Source: Bostrychus sinensis (lineage: Eukaryota; Chordata; Actinopteri; Gobiiformes; Eleotridae). From it: a DNA stretch of 64,000 bases. The translations under genes were made by a program, and so were the position numbers. This document shows, piece by piece, positions 10,348 through 20,778 of this stretch. The notes beneath the pieces were generated by a model. The model had not been told where the DNA came from. It was given only the letters and a program-made list of their open reading frames with translations, and ran no database searches. The stretch spans positions 516,501 to 580,500 of the forward strand of contig CM036255.1 in the NCBI GenBank assembly GCA_020698575.1, written 5' to 3'. Positions within the stretch are counted from its first letter, which is position 1. Each line of letters opens with the position of its first letter.

Positions 10348-10499
10348 ATTGAATTGAGTCAAGTCCCAAGTCATTGGTGTTCAAGTCCAAGTCGAGTCTC
10401 AAGTCTTAGTCCATTTCATCAAGTCGAGTCTAAAGTCATCAAATTAGTGACTTGAGTCCAACTCGAGTCCAAGTCATGACTTTCAAGTCCACACCTCTG

Positions 10500-11389
10500 G
10501 GATGCAATACCAAGATTTTATTTACATTTTATTTGTTTTACTGTCCAAATCACAGTTTGTTTGCTTCTTTTCTATGTCTTTTTCTCTCTTATTTTGCCTC
10601 TTGTGGTTTAAGCGTACATCCATGGGTGTAAGCAGTGATAGTGAGAGGGAAAATGGCTGCTGCCATGCCTCGATGTTTACTATCTCCGTGCACACGCGCA
10701 GCACAGCAGAGCAGCTGCACAGCAGCAGCTGAGCTCTGGGCGGAGAGGCTGCAGCCCACTGTTTTCTGAGACTCTGATTGGTCGAGAGCAAACCAGGACA
10801 AAAAGTTGTTTCTTTTGGTTCTCATGGAGTGAAAGGCCTCATAACAAAGAGCAGAAAGCACATAGAAGCCCGACTTTGTCACAAATTAGTGCTTTTACAA
10901 TATACTATGTGGGGTAAAATCCATTTCCCTCACCTAGAAGAAAAATAAATCAGGTACTTCAACTTTAAAGCCCTAAGGGCTGGTCTACAACTAGTGTTAT
11001 TTAATGGGAATTACAAGGGAATTATTGCCCACAATGCAATAAGAAAATGATTAATCTGGTGATTTTTTTATTTTTTTTATTGTGTAATTTTTGCCTCAGA
11101 CTGACAGGGTTACAGAGGAATTAACATAATTTAACATTTCTGTATGGCAACAACAGAGTGAAAATAAGTGATTTTATGGACCAAAAAGGGCTTTAAAAGG
11201 AAGAATGTGAGTTTTTTTTGTCTAGACGATAGAATTTTTTTTTTTCACTTGTGAAGCTGAAATCCTAAACTTCAATTATTAATAAATATCTTTGTGAAAT
11301 ACCATCACTCTAGCATAAGAAATGTCAAAATGAGAACAAAAAATACATTTGAAATCCCCTAAAAAGAATGCCACAAGGGCCTGAGGGTC
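10500..11389. other. Unannotated stretch
   Basis: No supported gene. The segment 10640-10760 is GC-richer with CCGTGCACACGCGCAGCAC but shows no conserved frame. Confidence 0.4.
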
Positions 11390-11862
11390 AATTGGCCTTA
11401 ATAGGCGACCGGTTGTATTAATAGGCCTTAATATGCAACCTGTGGTATTAGTAGGCCTTAATATTGGACTGTTGAAGTAATAGGCCTTAATATGCGACCT
11501 GTTGTATTAATAGGTCTTAATATTGGACTGTTGAATTAATAGGCCTTAATATGCAACCTGTTGTATTAATAGGTCTTAATATTGGACTGTTGAATTAATA
11601 GGCCTTAATATGCAACCTGTTGTATTAATAGGCCTTAATATGCAACCTCTTGTATCAATAAATCTTAATATGCGACCTGTTGTATTAATAGGTCTTAATA
11701 TTGGACTGTTGAAGTAATAGGCCTTAATATGCGACCTGTTGTATTAATAGGTCTTAATATTGGACTGTTGAATTAATTGGCCTTAATATGCAACCTGTTG
11801 TATTAATAAATCTTAATATGTGGCCTGTTGTATTAATAGGCCTTAATATGCAACCCCCAGAT
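11390..11862 (+). repeat. Minisatellite of alternating ~30-bp and ~29-bp units
   Basis: Unit A reads AGGCCTTAATATGCRACCTG plus TTGTATTAAT. Unit B reads AGGTCTTAATATTGGACTG plus TTGAATTAAT. A and B alternate through much of the array, giving a ~59-bp higher-order unit. The same unit A appears at 5522-5601. Confidence 0.9.
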
Positions 11863-12149
11863 CACACAGCAGTGGATTCCAGGAGAGAGGCCCCCGGGGC
11901 CACACCTACTCATCCTCCCACTTGACGTTCAGTCCAGCCCAGCAGTTCAAGACAGCAGCAGACAGGCTCACAGCAGGCTGACAGAATCACCCCAGAATAA
12001 CCCCACGGCCAGATGTTTGCCAGGTGCACACTCACAGTACTGTACAAGGAAAACATACCTACAATAATGACAACACACAGTGTAGCACACATTTACCGTT
12101 GACATAAACATTTTCACTTTGCTATAAGAATAACTGCATTGCATACTGT

Positions 12150-12393
12150 CATTATGTCTTTGGGCAAGACAGTTCACCCACCTTGCCTATATGAATGTGT
12201 TAGTGTGATTGTGTGTGGTAGTGGTCGAAGGGGCAGTAGGCGCAGTTTGGTAGCCACGGTTTCGTCAGTCTGCCCCAGGGCAGCTGTGGCTACAGAAGTA
12301 GCTCACCACCACTCAGTGTGACTGAGGAGTGTAGGAAGAATGCAATGTAAAGCGCTTTGAGTATCTAGAAATGTGCTATCTAAATCCAATGCA
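12150..12393 (+). mobile_element. SINE-like element with LINE-type tail (V-SINE/Deu-like)
   Basis: The body reads TCTTTGGGCAAGACAGTTCA, GTCTGCCCCAGGGCAGCTGT, GCTCACCACCACTCAGTGTG and AATGTAAAGCGCTTTGAGTA, then ATT repeats. The central block plus a tail of the form 'TAAAGCGCTTTGAGT..(C)TAAATCCAATGC' is a widespread fish SINE layout. The 5' tRNA-like head is not evident, so it is probably 5'-truncated. Confidence 0.7.
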
Positions 12394-12394
12394 C

Positions 12395-12442
<48 letters not shown>

Positions 12443-12443
12443 G
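12394..12443 (+). repeat. (ATT)n microsatellite tail of the SINE
   Basis: About sixteen perfect ATT units directly at the 3' end of the SINE-like element. Confidence 0.95.
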
Positions 12444-13254
12444 CCACAGTATCACTGCAAAACAAGCAGTTTTTGTGTATGAAAGCAGTTGTTGATATTG
12501 CCATCATAACACATTTGTGTGCAGCTCCAGTGTGGAATAAGTGAAATGCTAGCAGCAGTTTTGTTTCAGCAGTTGTCCAGACAGTGTTGATCAATAGCCA
12601 AAAAGGCAACATTCAAACAAACTTTCATTTTAACAAATACAAAACAGTCAGTGCTGCTCCTAAACTGTGCATTGCTGTTCCATCAATAGAAACATTTCCA
12701 GGAGAGAGCTAGGCTCATTAGCCCACACCTCTGGCTCTGTAAATACCAGCTGTATTGATGTCAGTGCATTTGGAGCCCTGCAGGAGGGAGCAACACAGGC
12801 CGAAGAGGAGGAGCACTGCATCAGGGCCATTCAGCTCAGAGTTGATACTGCTTTATGATGATCTCACACATCTGTATCACTCATTCAGTTCACTTACGCA
12901 TGCTTTCTGTGTTGGAAAAGCCACCAAATATCCACAACACAAGCAGGAAATGTCTTTACTTGGCCAGTCGTCACTCACGCTGGTGTGGGTTGATGTAGAG
13001 GCCAATAAGTCAACTAAAAATATGCATCTTTATCACAACACCAATTATTTTCTTACAAACAGCAAGTAACCTTATAAAAGACCATCTTACACCATCATAA
13101 ATAATGCCCCACCACCTTCCTGGGAATGTCCGTAGCCGTAGTTCGTAGAAGTGTGTCGCAGGGAGGTTGAGTATTGTTTCAGCTCATCTGAAGTCAAAAT
13201 GTTTGATTGCATAAAAGAGTGAAATAAAGTAAAGTGAAATAAAAAAAATAGCTA
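12444..13254. other. Unannotated stretch
   Basis: No recognised gene. A short open frame at 12667-12858 shows no family features. Confidence 0.4.
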
Positions 13255-13709
13255 CAGTTTAGGAATAACTCAGGACCTATCTCGCTCCACTCACCTGTCT
13301 GGATGAGGTCCCTGCTGCAGCCCGGATCTCCCGGACCTATCTCACCCACTCTCGTCTGGATGAATCCTTACAGAGCTGATCTATGATCCTATAGATGAAC
13401 TAAGGGACTAGCAGTCCTAGATGCATTGCCTGTCCGTCCTGGGAGAGGATCTCTCCTTCAATATGGGCTCCATAAGGTTTCTTCTTTTTTCCCGTACCAG
13501 GGTTTTTTAGGAGTTTTTCCTTACCGAGAAGGAGGGTCTAAGGACAGGAGTGTCCTGGGTCTGTTTAGTTTAGTGTAGTTATTGTTTGTGCTGATTGTGT
13601 GTTAAGTCTGATTGTGTGTTTATGTTTGATCAACTGTTTGTGAAGCCCTTTGAGGCGACTTTTGTTGTGATATTGGGCTATACAAATAAATCTGAATTGA
13701 ATTGAGAGC
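13255..13709 (+). mobile_element. L2-type LINE 3' UTR fragment
   Basis: It matches the 3' UTR of the LINE at 8632-10347 (from about 9930): CACCTGTCTGGATGAGG, CTTACAGAGCTGATCTATGA, GGCTCCATAAGGTTTCTTC, GGAGTTTTTCCTTACCGAGA, TATTGGGCTATACAAATAAA and a GAATT tail. It has no coding sequence. It is a short, severely 5'-truncated insertion. Confidence 0.9.
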
Positions 13710-14022
13710 AGCTGAGTACCTCTTATATACTTACAGTATATAATTGAATATTTATGGCCTATGTATAGTAACATTATTCAGCTTCAACAGGGCTGATAAT
13801 ATAAGTGCAGAGTCTTGGTAGGTTGCTAAACAAGCTAACTGGAGTCTCTTTCCACAGACTGTGACCTGTGCTGTGGGTGACCTTTGACCCTCTCATAGTG
13901 GCCTATCCACTCTCCTCAAATGTCACAGTCTGTTCACTGTAAACAGAACGGCTAAAAGAGCACCAGTGTACATGCTGGCATTTAGACTGCATCCATACTA
14001 ATATATGTTGATTTTATTTTAA

Positions 14023-14067
14023 ATATACAGTAAATATATCTCAGGAGGAGATATATTTACTGTATAT
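14023..14067. repeat. Perfect inverted repeat, 20-bp arms
   Basis: ATATACAGTAAATATATCTC (14023-14042) is repeated exactly inverted at 14048-14067 around AGGAG. It lies ten bases upstream of the palindrome at the start of the L1-type LINE. Confidence 0.95.
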
Positions 14068-14077
14068 ATATTTACGA

Positions 14078-14105
14078 GCCATCTTGGTCACGTGACCAAG
14101 ATGGC
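14078..14105. promoter_or_regulatory. 28-bp perfect palindrome: YY1-like site, E-box, YY1-like site
   Basis: The arm GCCATCTTGGTCAC is followed directly by its own reverse complement. The centre is CACGTG (14089-14094), an E-box, and each arm holds the CAAGATGG core of a YY1 site. It lies about 95 bases before the first ATG of an L1-type ORF1. Human L1 uses a CAAGATGG YY1 site at its 5' end to place transcription starts, so a promoter role is plausible by analogy but not shown. Confidence 0.7.
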
Positions 14106-15185
14106 AGCTTGGTAGAGAAGCTCCGAGACTGTGCACTACCTTTGTTAAAAATAAACTTTAATAACTGTTAACAACTCCTATAAAAGGACAAGGAACTGCT
14201 ATGTCAAAACCTTCGGCTGCAAAACAGTATGAAATTTTCACTCGCGGACTCAAGACAAACACTAAAACAACTCTGCCAAGCCCACCGAGTAGCACAGATG
14301 CTAGCATGGATAGCATGGACAACATGCTACGTGAGCTGAAATGGCTGCAGTCAGACTTTGGAGTAAAGTTGGATAATATCGACACTAGCCTGGAGTGGCA
14401 AATGCTTTAACTGCAATGGAAAGTAAGGTGACAAAGATTAAACAGGATGTTTTGACCTATGCAGCTCATAATGAAGACGCCGAAGCTTGTATTAATGAGA
14501 CAGAAAAGTCGCTCGAGGAAACCGAGGCAGCGCTTAAATCAGCTATTAAATTAATCTCTTTCCCTTGAGGCAAAAACGGACGACCTAGAGAACCGGGGAA
14601 GAAGAAAGAACCTGTGCCTGCAAGGGGACAAGGCCGCTCTCAGAAGGGGACTGCCATCTCAGAAGTCATTTACTTTCCACCGCACATTAGCCTTGGGGAA
14701 ACCAAACCAAAACAGAGCAGTTTTGCTCAGTTTCTTAAAACTTCAAGAAAAGGAGTTTGTGTATTGAGAAATGAGTAAACAAGAAATTACGCACAATGGG
14801 CTCAAGATTACATTTGTGCAGGATCTCTCTACGGAAACTGTCTGCGTATGACAGGGGTTTCACGCGGTCATAAAGAAGCTTATCAATATCAATGCCTTCC
14901 ATGGATTTCAACATAACACCTGCAGGCTCAGGGTACTATATAGTGGCGAGATACATCTCTTTTCAACACCACAGGAGGCTGAAGAGTTTTACAAAAGCCT
15001 TCCTCAAGCAACAGCAGAGACCCGAGATGAGTGAGTTCCACAGGAACTGTTTCTAAAAGATGAAGATTGCAAACATTTCTGTTAAAAGATCCAACCTTTC
15101 GTAAATGTGTAGAAAATTGCATAGACAAATATTTTGAGTTAAATACGGAGAAGCTTGTGCATGACGCTCTATCTAGCAGTACTGG
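14106..15185 (+). pseudogene. L1/Tx1-type LINE ORF1 remnant
   Basis: ORF1 of L1-like elements makes an RNA-binding chaperone. A start at 14201 gives MSKPSAAKQYEIFTRG and runs to a stop at 14408. Later pieces, in shifted frames, read TAMESKVTKIKQDV and SLEETEAALKSAI (coiled-coil-like), then LEAKTDDLENRGRRKNLCLQ, the conserved block at the end of the coiled coil in L1 ORF1. KITFVQDLSTETVCV and TPQEAEEFYKSLPQ represent the C-terminal region. At least four stops or shifts break the frame. The matching ORF2 end lies at 16895-18354, with a Rex3-like LINE and a deletion between. Confidence 0.75.
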
Positions 15186-15218
15186 CTAGATATAATCGGG
15201 CTGGCCTCCACGCACAAC

Positions 15219-16867
15219 TTGGGCTCTGAAACCCAGCTCCATGAGAGAGGTTGGACTCTTCACCACTCTGGTTTTTCCCGTGGTGAGCGGGCTGGTGTGG
15301 GCTTGCTCATAGCTTCCCAGTTCAGCTGCCATGTGTTCAAGTTCACCCTGGTGAACGAGAGGGTCGCGTCCCTGTGCCTCCGGGTTGGGGACAGGTCATG
15401 GGCCGAACAGCAGTGTAGAGTACCCAGGCTTCTTGGTATCCCTGGGAGGGGTACTGGAAGGTGCTCCGACTGGGGACTCCATTGTTCTACTGGGGTATCT
15501 CAATGCCCACGTGGGCAATGACAGTGACACCTGGAGGGGCATGATTGGGAGGAACGACCTCCCCGATTTGAATCTGAGTTGTGTTGTGTTGTTGGACTTC
15601 TGTGCAAGCCACAGCTTGTCCATAACTAAACACCATGTTCAAGCACAAGGGTGTCCATCAGTGCATGTGGCACCAGGACACCCTAGGCCGGAGGTCGATG
15701 ATCGACTTTGTTGTTGTGTCATCTGACCTTTGGCTGTGTGTTTTGGACACTTGGGGTGATGGGTGGGTGAGTGTGTGTGTGTGTGTGTGTGGGGGGGGGG
15801 GGGTCATGGAGGAGGACTATCGGTCGGCCTCGAAGAAACTCTGGCAAACTGTGCGGTGCCTCAGGAGGGGGAAGCAGTGCTTCGCCAACATTGTTTACAG
15901 TGGAAGTGGAGAGCTGTTGACCTTGACTGGGGATGTTGTCGGGCAGTGGAAGGAATTCTTTGAGGATCTCCTCAATCCCACTGGCACCTCTTTCGTTGAG
16001 GATGCAGAGGATGGGGACTCAGAGGTGGACTTGTTCATCACCCAAGCTGAAGTCACTGAGATGGTCAAAAAGCTCCTCGGTGGCAAGGCACCGGGGGTGG
16101 ATGAGATCCGCCCTTAGTACCTCAAGTCTCTGGATATTGTGGGGCTGTCGTGGCTGACAGGAGGGTGTGTTCCAACTACAGGGGCATCACACTTCTCAGC
16201 TTCCCTATTCCTCTAGTCTATTCCAGGGTGCTGGAGAGGAAAATTCGACTGATAGTCAAACCTCGGATCCAGGAGGAACAATGTGTTTTTTTGTCCTGGT
16301 TGTGGAACAGTGGACCAGCCCCATGCCCTCCATTGGATGCTTGAGGATTCATGGGAGTTCGTCCAACCTGTCCACATGTGCTTTGTGGATTTGGAGAAGG
16401 TGTTCGACCGTGTCTTCCGTGGTATCCTGTAGGGGTGCTCTGGGAGTATGGGGTCTGAGGCCCTCTGCTAGGGGCTCTCCGGTCCCTGTACGAACAGAGC
16501 AGGAGTTTGGTTCGCATTGCCGGCAGTAAGTCGGACCTGTTCCCAGTGCATGCTGGACTCCAGCAGGGCTGCCCTCTATCATCGGTTCTGTTCATAATTT
16601 TTATGGACAGAATTTCTAGGTGCAGTGGGGGGTCCAGCCCCTCGAGTCCAGTTTGGGGACCACAGGATTTCATCTCTGCTTTTTGTAGATGAAGTTGTGC
16701 CTGTTGGCTTCATCAAACCAAGACCTTCAGCATGTGCTGGGGCGTTTTGCAGCCGAGTGTTAGAGTGGCTTGGGGTCCCCCCGGTAGAGCTGGAGGATGT
16801 GTCTGTGAAGAGGGAAGTCTGGGCATCTCTGCTTAGACTTCTGCCCCCGCAAACTGGCCCTGGATAA
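15219..16867 (+). pseudogene. Rex3-like endonuclease-reverse transcriptase, non-functional
   Basis: Landmarks in order are GSETQLHERGWTLHHSGFSR, RAGVGLLIASQFSCHVF, NERVASLCLRVGDR, then ~15421-15540 GDSIVLLGYLNAHVGNDSDT (apurinic endonuclease motif, normally GDFN, here GYLN), DTLGRRSMIDFVVVSSDL, EEQCVFLS, RIAGSKSDLFPV, LQQGCPLSSVLF and LLFVDEVV (normally FADD). The last is joined by a deletion to the C-terminal LGVPPVELEDVSVKREVWAS. Frames switch at least four times. Both the endonuclease and RT catalytic boxes are altered, so the copy is dead. A TG/G microsatellite at 15769-15803 has grown inside it. Confidence 0.75.
15769..15803 (+). repeat. (GT)n(G)n microsatellite
   Basis: About eleven GT units followed by a run of thirteen or so G within the decayed LINE. 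Confidence 0.9.
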
Positions 16868-16894
16868 AACGGAATAATAATAGTAATAATAATA

Positions 16895-18354
16895 AAATAG
16901 TGTTCCCAATCTGGTGACGTTAATAGAAAGATTTGGAGAGTTCTCCAGATACAAAATAAATAATTCAAAATCAGAATTAATGTTTCTAATTAAGGAAGAA
17001 AGGGACAATCCCACTTTAAACACTCAATTTACAATAACTGAAGATGGTTTTAAATACTTAGGCATTAAAATCACCCCAGAACTGAATAAAATAATCTCAG
17101 CAAATTTACAACCCCCTGGTAGATGGTCATGGAGAAATTAAATTGATGGCCAATATATCGAGGATAGGACAAATAAACATAAAAATGTAAAGGTAAAATG
17201 ACAATTTTACCAACATTTTTATACTATTTTCAGACACTTCCCCTACCATTACCAGCTTTTTCCCATGAAATTTTAAATAAACTTGTTCAGTCAGTTCATT
17301 TGGAATAACAGAAAGGCGAGACTCCGTTTAAAGTTGCTATATCTCTCTTATGAAAGGGGAGAACTCCAGCTTCCTAATTTTAGATGGTATTATATGGCTG
17401 CCCAGCTAACATCAGCTGCACATTTTGTGCAAACACACCCCCAGCCTGGGTTAACATCGAACAAGAATCTATTTCTGATTTACCATTACAAAGCTATATA
17501 TATTTGTCAGATGTTAAAATGCTAAGAAAATGTACAAAAAATCCCTTTTAAAAAATACTTTATCAGTATAGCACACTGCAAACAAACACATAGGGGACGC
17601 TTCACCACTCTCACAGTTCAGTCCTATCTGGGGCAATGAAAAATTTATACCTGGTAAAATAAAAAATTAAAAAAAAATGGAGGGTTCAGATTGTGGAATG
17701 TAAAGGGCATCCAAAAGGTTAAAGATCTGTACATAGATGAAGTATTGCTTACTCTCAATCAGCTATTTAAAAAATATCATATTCCTCATAAACATTTTTA
17801 AAAATATCTACAGCCAAAAAGTTACATCTCATCCAGATCCACACAATTATTGCAGGTTCCCCAGTTATCAAAAATAGAAGAAATCTCTCTCAAACATTTG
17901 AAAATAAAAGGTTTACTTTCTGTATTTTATAATTTACTGATGTCCACCTCTAAAGAGTCAGCTATAGATAAGCTAAATGCCTGGCGAGATGACATCCAAG
18001 AAAGCATAGACAAAATAGAATGGAATAAGGCTTGTTTGAAGGCACAGTGACAAACGATCAATACACGATATAAGCAGCTATATAAATGGTTAATGAGGAT
18101 GTATATAATCCCTGTAAAACTTAATCATATGTCAGCTAATATTCCTGACACCTGTATTAAATGTCTGGATGAAAAAGGAACTCCTCTTCACTGTCTATGG
18201 CAATATCAGAAGATACAGAAATTCTGGAAAGAGGTCATCAAATGTCTAACAGAGGTATTTAACTTGATTATTCCTCTAAATATCAATGTCCCTACTGCTA
18301 TCCTTAGTGGTAATGCATCTGAGAAACAAATCTTAGTATATAAGTATAGCTGCT
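16895..18354 (+). pseudogene. L1/Tx1-type LINE ORF2, C-terminal half, broken
   Basis: After the RT catalytic region, L1-type ORF2 proteins have a long C-terminal domain, seen here in pieces. They are LIERFGEFSRYKINNSKSEL (~16916), GFKYLGIKITPELNKIIS (~17045), QFIWNNRKARLRLKLLYLS and GELQLPNFRWYYMAAQL (~17292-17405), LLSVFYNLLMSTSKESAIDK with INKLNAWRDD-like continuation (~17915-17990), then VKLNHMSANIPDTCIKCLDE and TPLHCLWQYQKIQKFWKEV (~18115-18235), which includes the CxxC and HC residues of the terminal zinc-binding motif. Several frameshifts and deletions separate them. The endonuclease and YADD parts are missing. Confidence 0.8.
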
Positions 18355-19379
18355 CTCTTAAAAAGAAAATGCTGATTGTCTTATTACTTTTGATCTCTGG
18401 AAATGTACAACCCAACCCAGGCCCAACTGAAAGTTATGATACGCCGGCTCAATTCAAAGAGAGATCAGGACTTGGTTTCTTACATATGAATGTCTGTAGT
18501 TTAGTACCAAAAATGGATTTTATTCACATTTGGGCTGATTCCACTAATGCTAATGTTATAGTTTTGAGTGAAACATGGCTTACGAAATCAATTAGTGATA
18601 ATGATATTCATATTCAGGGGTACAACGTTTTCAGAACTGACCGACCCAGAAGGGGAGGGGGCGTTGCAATCTTTGCAAATATCCTAACTGAGTTTCACTC
18701 TGGATTTCGGAAACATCATAGCACTACAACTGCAGTCTTAGAAGTAGTGAATGTCATAGTTTCATCCTTAAACAATAAAAAACATTGTGCGGCTCTTTTC
18801 GTAGACCTTACAAAAGCCTTTGATACTGTTGATCATTTTATTCTGGAACAAAGATTAATTGCAAATGGACTTTCATCTCAAGCAATACACTGGTTTAGGA
18901 ACTATCTCTCAGACTGTTCAGGTAGACGGCTCCTCATCAGACACTCTCAGTATCCACAGCCGTGTGCCGCAGGGGTCAGTTTTGGGTCCCTTACTTTTTA
19001 TTTTGTATATAAATAATATTAGTCAAAACATTCCAAATTGTTACTTTCATTTTTATGCTGACGATACCGTAATGTACAGTGTGGCATCTACTCCACTTGA
19101 TGCCCTTCAGCAGTTACAGATTGCTTTTGACATATTTCAAAGGAAACTCTAAGACTTAAAGCTTACCTTAAACGCTGACAAAACAAAATCAATGCTGTTT
19201 TCAAATGTCAAAACACTCCCCTCAGATCTACCTCGAATCTCTACTTTACAAGGTGCTCAAATTGAGAAACTAGACAAGTACAAGTATCTAGGTCTTTGGA
19301 TTGATAGCTCACTTTCATTCGAATTTCACTTACAGCAATTAACTCAAAAACTGAGAGTGAAATTAGGCTTCTTTTTTTA
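18355..19379 (+). pseudogene. L2/CR1-type LINE ORF2 with 2A-like N-terminal motif, internally deleted
   Basis: An ATG at 18369 starts MLIVLLLLISGNVQPNPGP, a hydrophobic run followed by an NPGP motif like viral and LINE 2A sequences. The apurinic-endonuclease N-terminus follows (LGFLHMNVCSLVPKMDFIHI, VIVLSETWLT, GYNVFRTDRPRRGGGVAIFA). At about 18685 the frame jumps, by an in-frame deletion, to the RT domain (EFHSGFRKHHSTTTAVLEV, ALFVDLTKAFDTVDH, WFRNYLSD). After a frameshift near 18890 come RVPQGSVLGPLLFILYINN, FHFYADDTVMYS (catalytic), TLNADKTKSMLFS and YKYLGLWIDSSLSF, ending at a stop at 19377-19379. A related LINE is at 60850-62700. It is non-functional because most of the endonuclease is gone. 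Confidence 0.8.
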
Positions 19380-19390
19380 GGATTGGGCCC

Positions 19391-19456
19391 TAATATATAT
19401 ATATATACTACTATATATATATATACTACTACTATATATATACTATATATATATAC
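19391..19456. repeat. TA-rich microsatellite
   Basis: Interrupted TATATA and TACTAC runs at the truncated 3' side of the LINE. Confidence 0.9.
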
Positions 19457-20253
19457 TTTTCACAATCACAACTTTTTTATGCATAGGTATATACACAACA
19501 GCCTCCTTTGAGCACCCGCACATGCAACACATCACTGGAAAGCAGAAACTCTCGTCTTTCTGGCGATAAAAAACATTTCGAGACCCAACAACAACAGCAC
19601 GTTCACCAATCGCCTTTTTATCAAAAAACCACAAAGCTAGAAATTTGATTTCACTCACCCTTGAAGGCTGTCTACTGTCCAAATATTGATAATTCCCAGC
19701 AAAAATGGTCTCGTTCTGTCCGTAACGATCCAAAGAATATAATCCATTAGAACAATTAGGTCCAAAACACATGTTAGATCCACAATGGTACAAAGCACCA
19801 CCTGCATTTTTCAAACTTCAGATCAATAACTACTTATTTTTTGTCTTTTATCAGCGATGATGGCCGGTATTTTGTTTAGAAACCTATTGGAGCGCTACAA
19901 AATGGTGGACGATGATCTAAGCTTTTGATTGACACCTAATTTAGCGAACTAGAAAGAAGTAGTGGTTGTCCGGAGCGAGTAATAACCAATGAGCATCAGA
20001 ACTGTGTGAAAGTTTATGCCCAACTCTTGTGCTCGCAGATCCGACCTATTAGCTTCCACGCTGAGTCTGATGCTACACACGTATAGCCAATGAGCTCCTG
20101 AACACATGGCTATGCAACATGTATGGACGGGGGGTAAAGAGAGCAGGCAGGGACACTGCGTAAGGAAAGTCAGCTGTAGCTGGAGTTTTGTGCGTCCGTG
20201 CGCTAAAGTGAACTTCTGTGTGTCCTTTTGTTATTTTGTGTACATTTTGTCAA
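19457..20253. other. Unannotated stretch, possibly a DNA-transposon 5' region
   Basis: No gene is supported. It leads into the transposase-like scraps at 20260, so it may be their untranslated leader. Confidence 0.35.
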
Positions 20254-20259
20254 CAAAAT

Positions 20260-20498
20260 GATGGCAAAACGCACAAAAAAGAAGAAGTACACTGTCGACG
20301 CAGTCGTGGAGGAGTGTACAAGACGAGAGAGTGACCTTTCAGGCGAGAACCTGTCTGATGCTGCTTCAAATCATCACCAGACAGCAATATAGACAAAACA
20401 AAAGTTATGTGCACTCTATGCAAGGATGAGTTCAATTACCACTGGAGTAACACAGTTCATAGTATTTATACTGTTGTGAATCACAACAATTGTTATTA
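20260..20498 (+). pseudogene. DNA-transposase N-terminal scraps with BED-type zinc-finger remnant
   Basis: From ATG 20260 the frame reads MMAKRTKKKKYTVDAVVEEC and stops at about 20390. The basic start with an acidic continuation recalls N-termini of piggyBac-derived and ZBED transposases. In another frame, 20390-20440 reads DKTKVMCTLCKDEFNYHWSN, which has the CxxC and the aromatic residues of a BED zinc finger, as used by hAT transposases to bind DNA. The histidine pair of the finger is not clear and a stop follows. It is a decayed 5' fragment of uncertain superfamily. Confidence 0.4.
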
Positions 20499-20706
20499 AT
20501 TGAAGAATTAAACTTATTTTTGTTAAAATTCTAAAAGAGATTACACATGCTTTTTTAGGTAAGTTTTGTGTATTTGTTGGTTGTACCCTATTTAGGCAAA
20601 CTTCGTCTGAGTTACAGGTCTCAAAGAGACTATTAATTTATTTTCTTTGCAAGTTTTGTTTACATTGCATAATAAATAAATAATAAATAAATGTTCTTAA
20701 TTTACA

Positions 20707-20710
20707 ATAG

Positions 20711-20776
<66 letters not shown>
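20707..20776 (+). repeat. (GATA)n(GA)n microsatellite
   Basis: About six GATA units followed by about twenty-two GA units. Confidence 0.95.

Positions 20777-20778
<2 letters not shown>

Larger units (their letters stand above)
6341..10499. mobile_element. Composite hAT element with CAAGTC-rich ends
   Basis: The left end CAGAGGTGGGACCAAGTC (6341) and the right end CAAGTCCACACCTCTG (ending 10499) are inverted matches. Both are followed inward by irregular CAAGTC/GAGTC repeats (6341-6500, 8595-8630 and 10350-10490), the known look of a common fish hAT family. The flanks GTATGCAA (6333-6340) and GGATGCAA (10500-10507) match at seven of eight bases, as expected for a hAT 8-bp duplication. The interior was later invaded by a Tc1 element (6826-7738) and an L2-type LINE (8632-10347). 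No hAT transposase was found. Confidence 0.85.
15186..16867 (+). mobile_element. Rex3-like (RTE) LINE, decayed, with internal deletions
   Basis: Endonuclease and RT pieces of the family seen at 1-801 are present in order, followed by the same WASLLRLLPP C-terminus. It lies between the ORF1 and ORF2 remnants of an L1-type LINE in the same orientation. No GATG tail remains; an ATA-rich stretch follows the stop. Confidence 0.75.

Noticed and set aside
14023..14067. Rho-independent terminator or bacterial hairpin
   Set aside because: A perfect hairpin, but AT-rich without a T-tract context, in a vertebrate genome.
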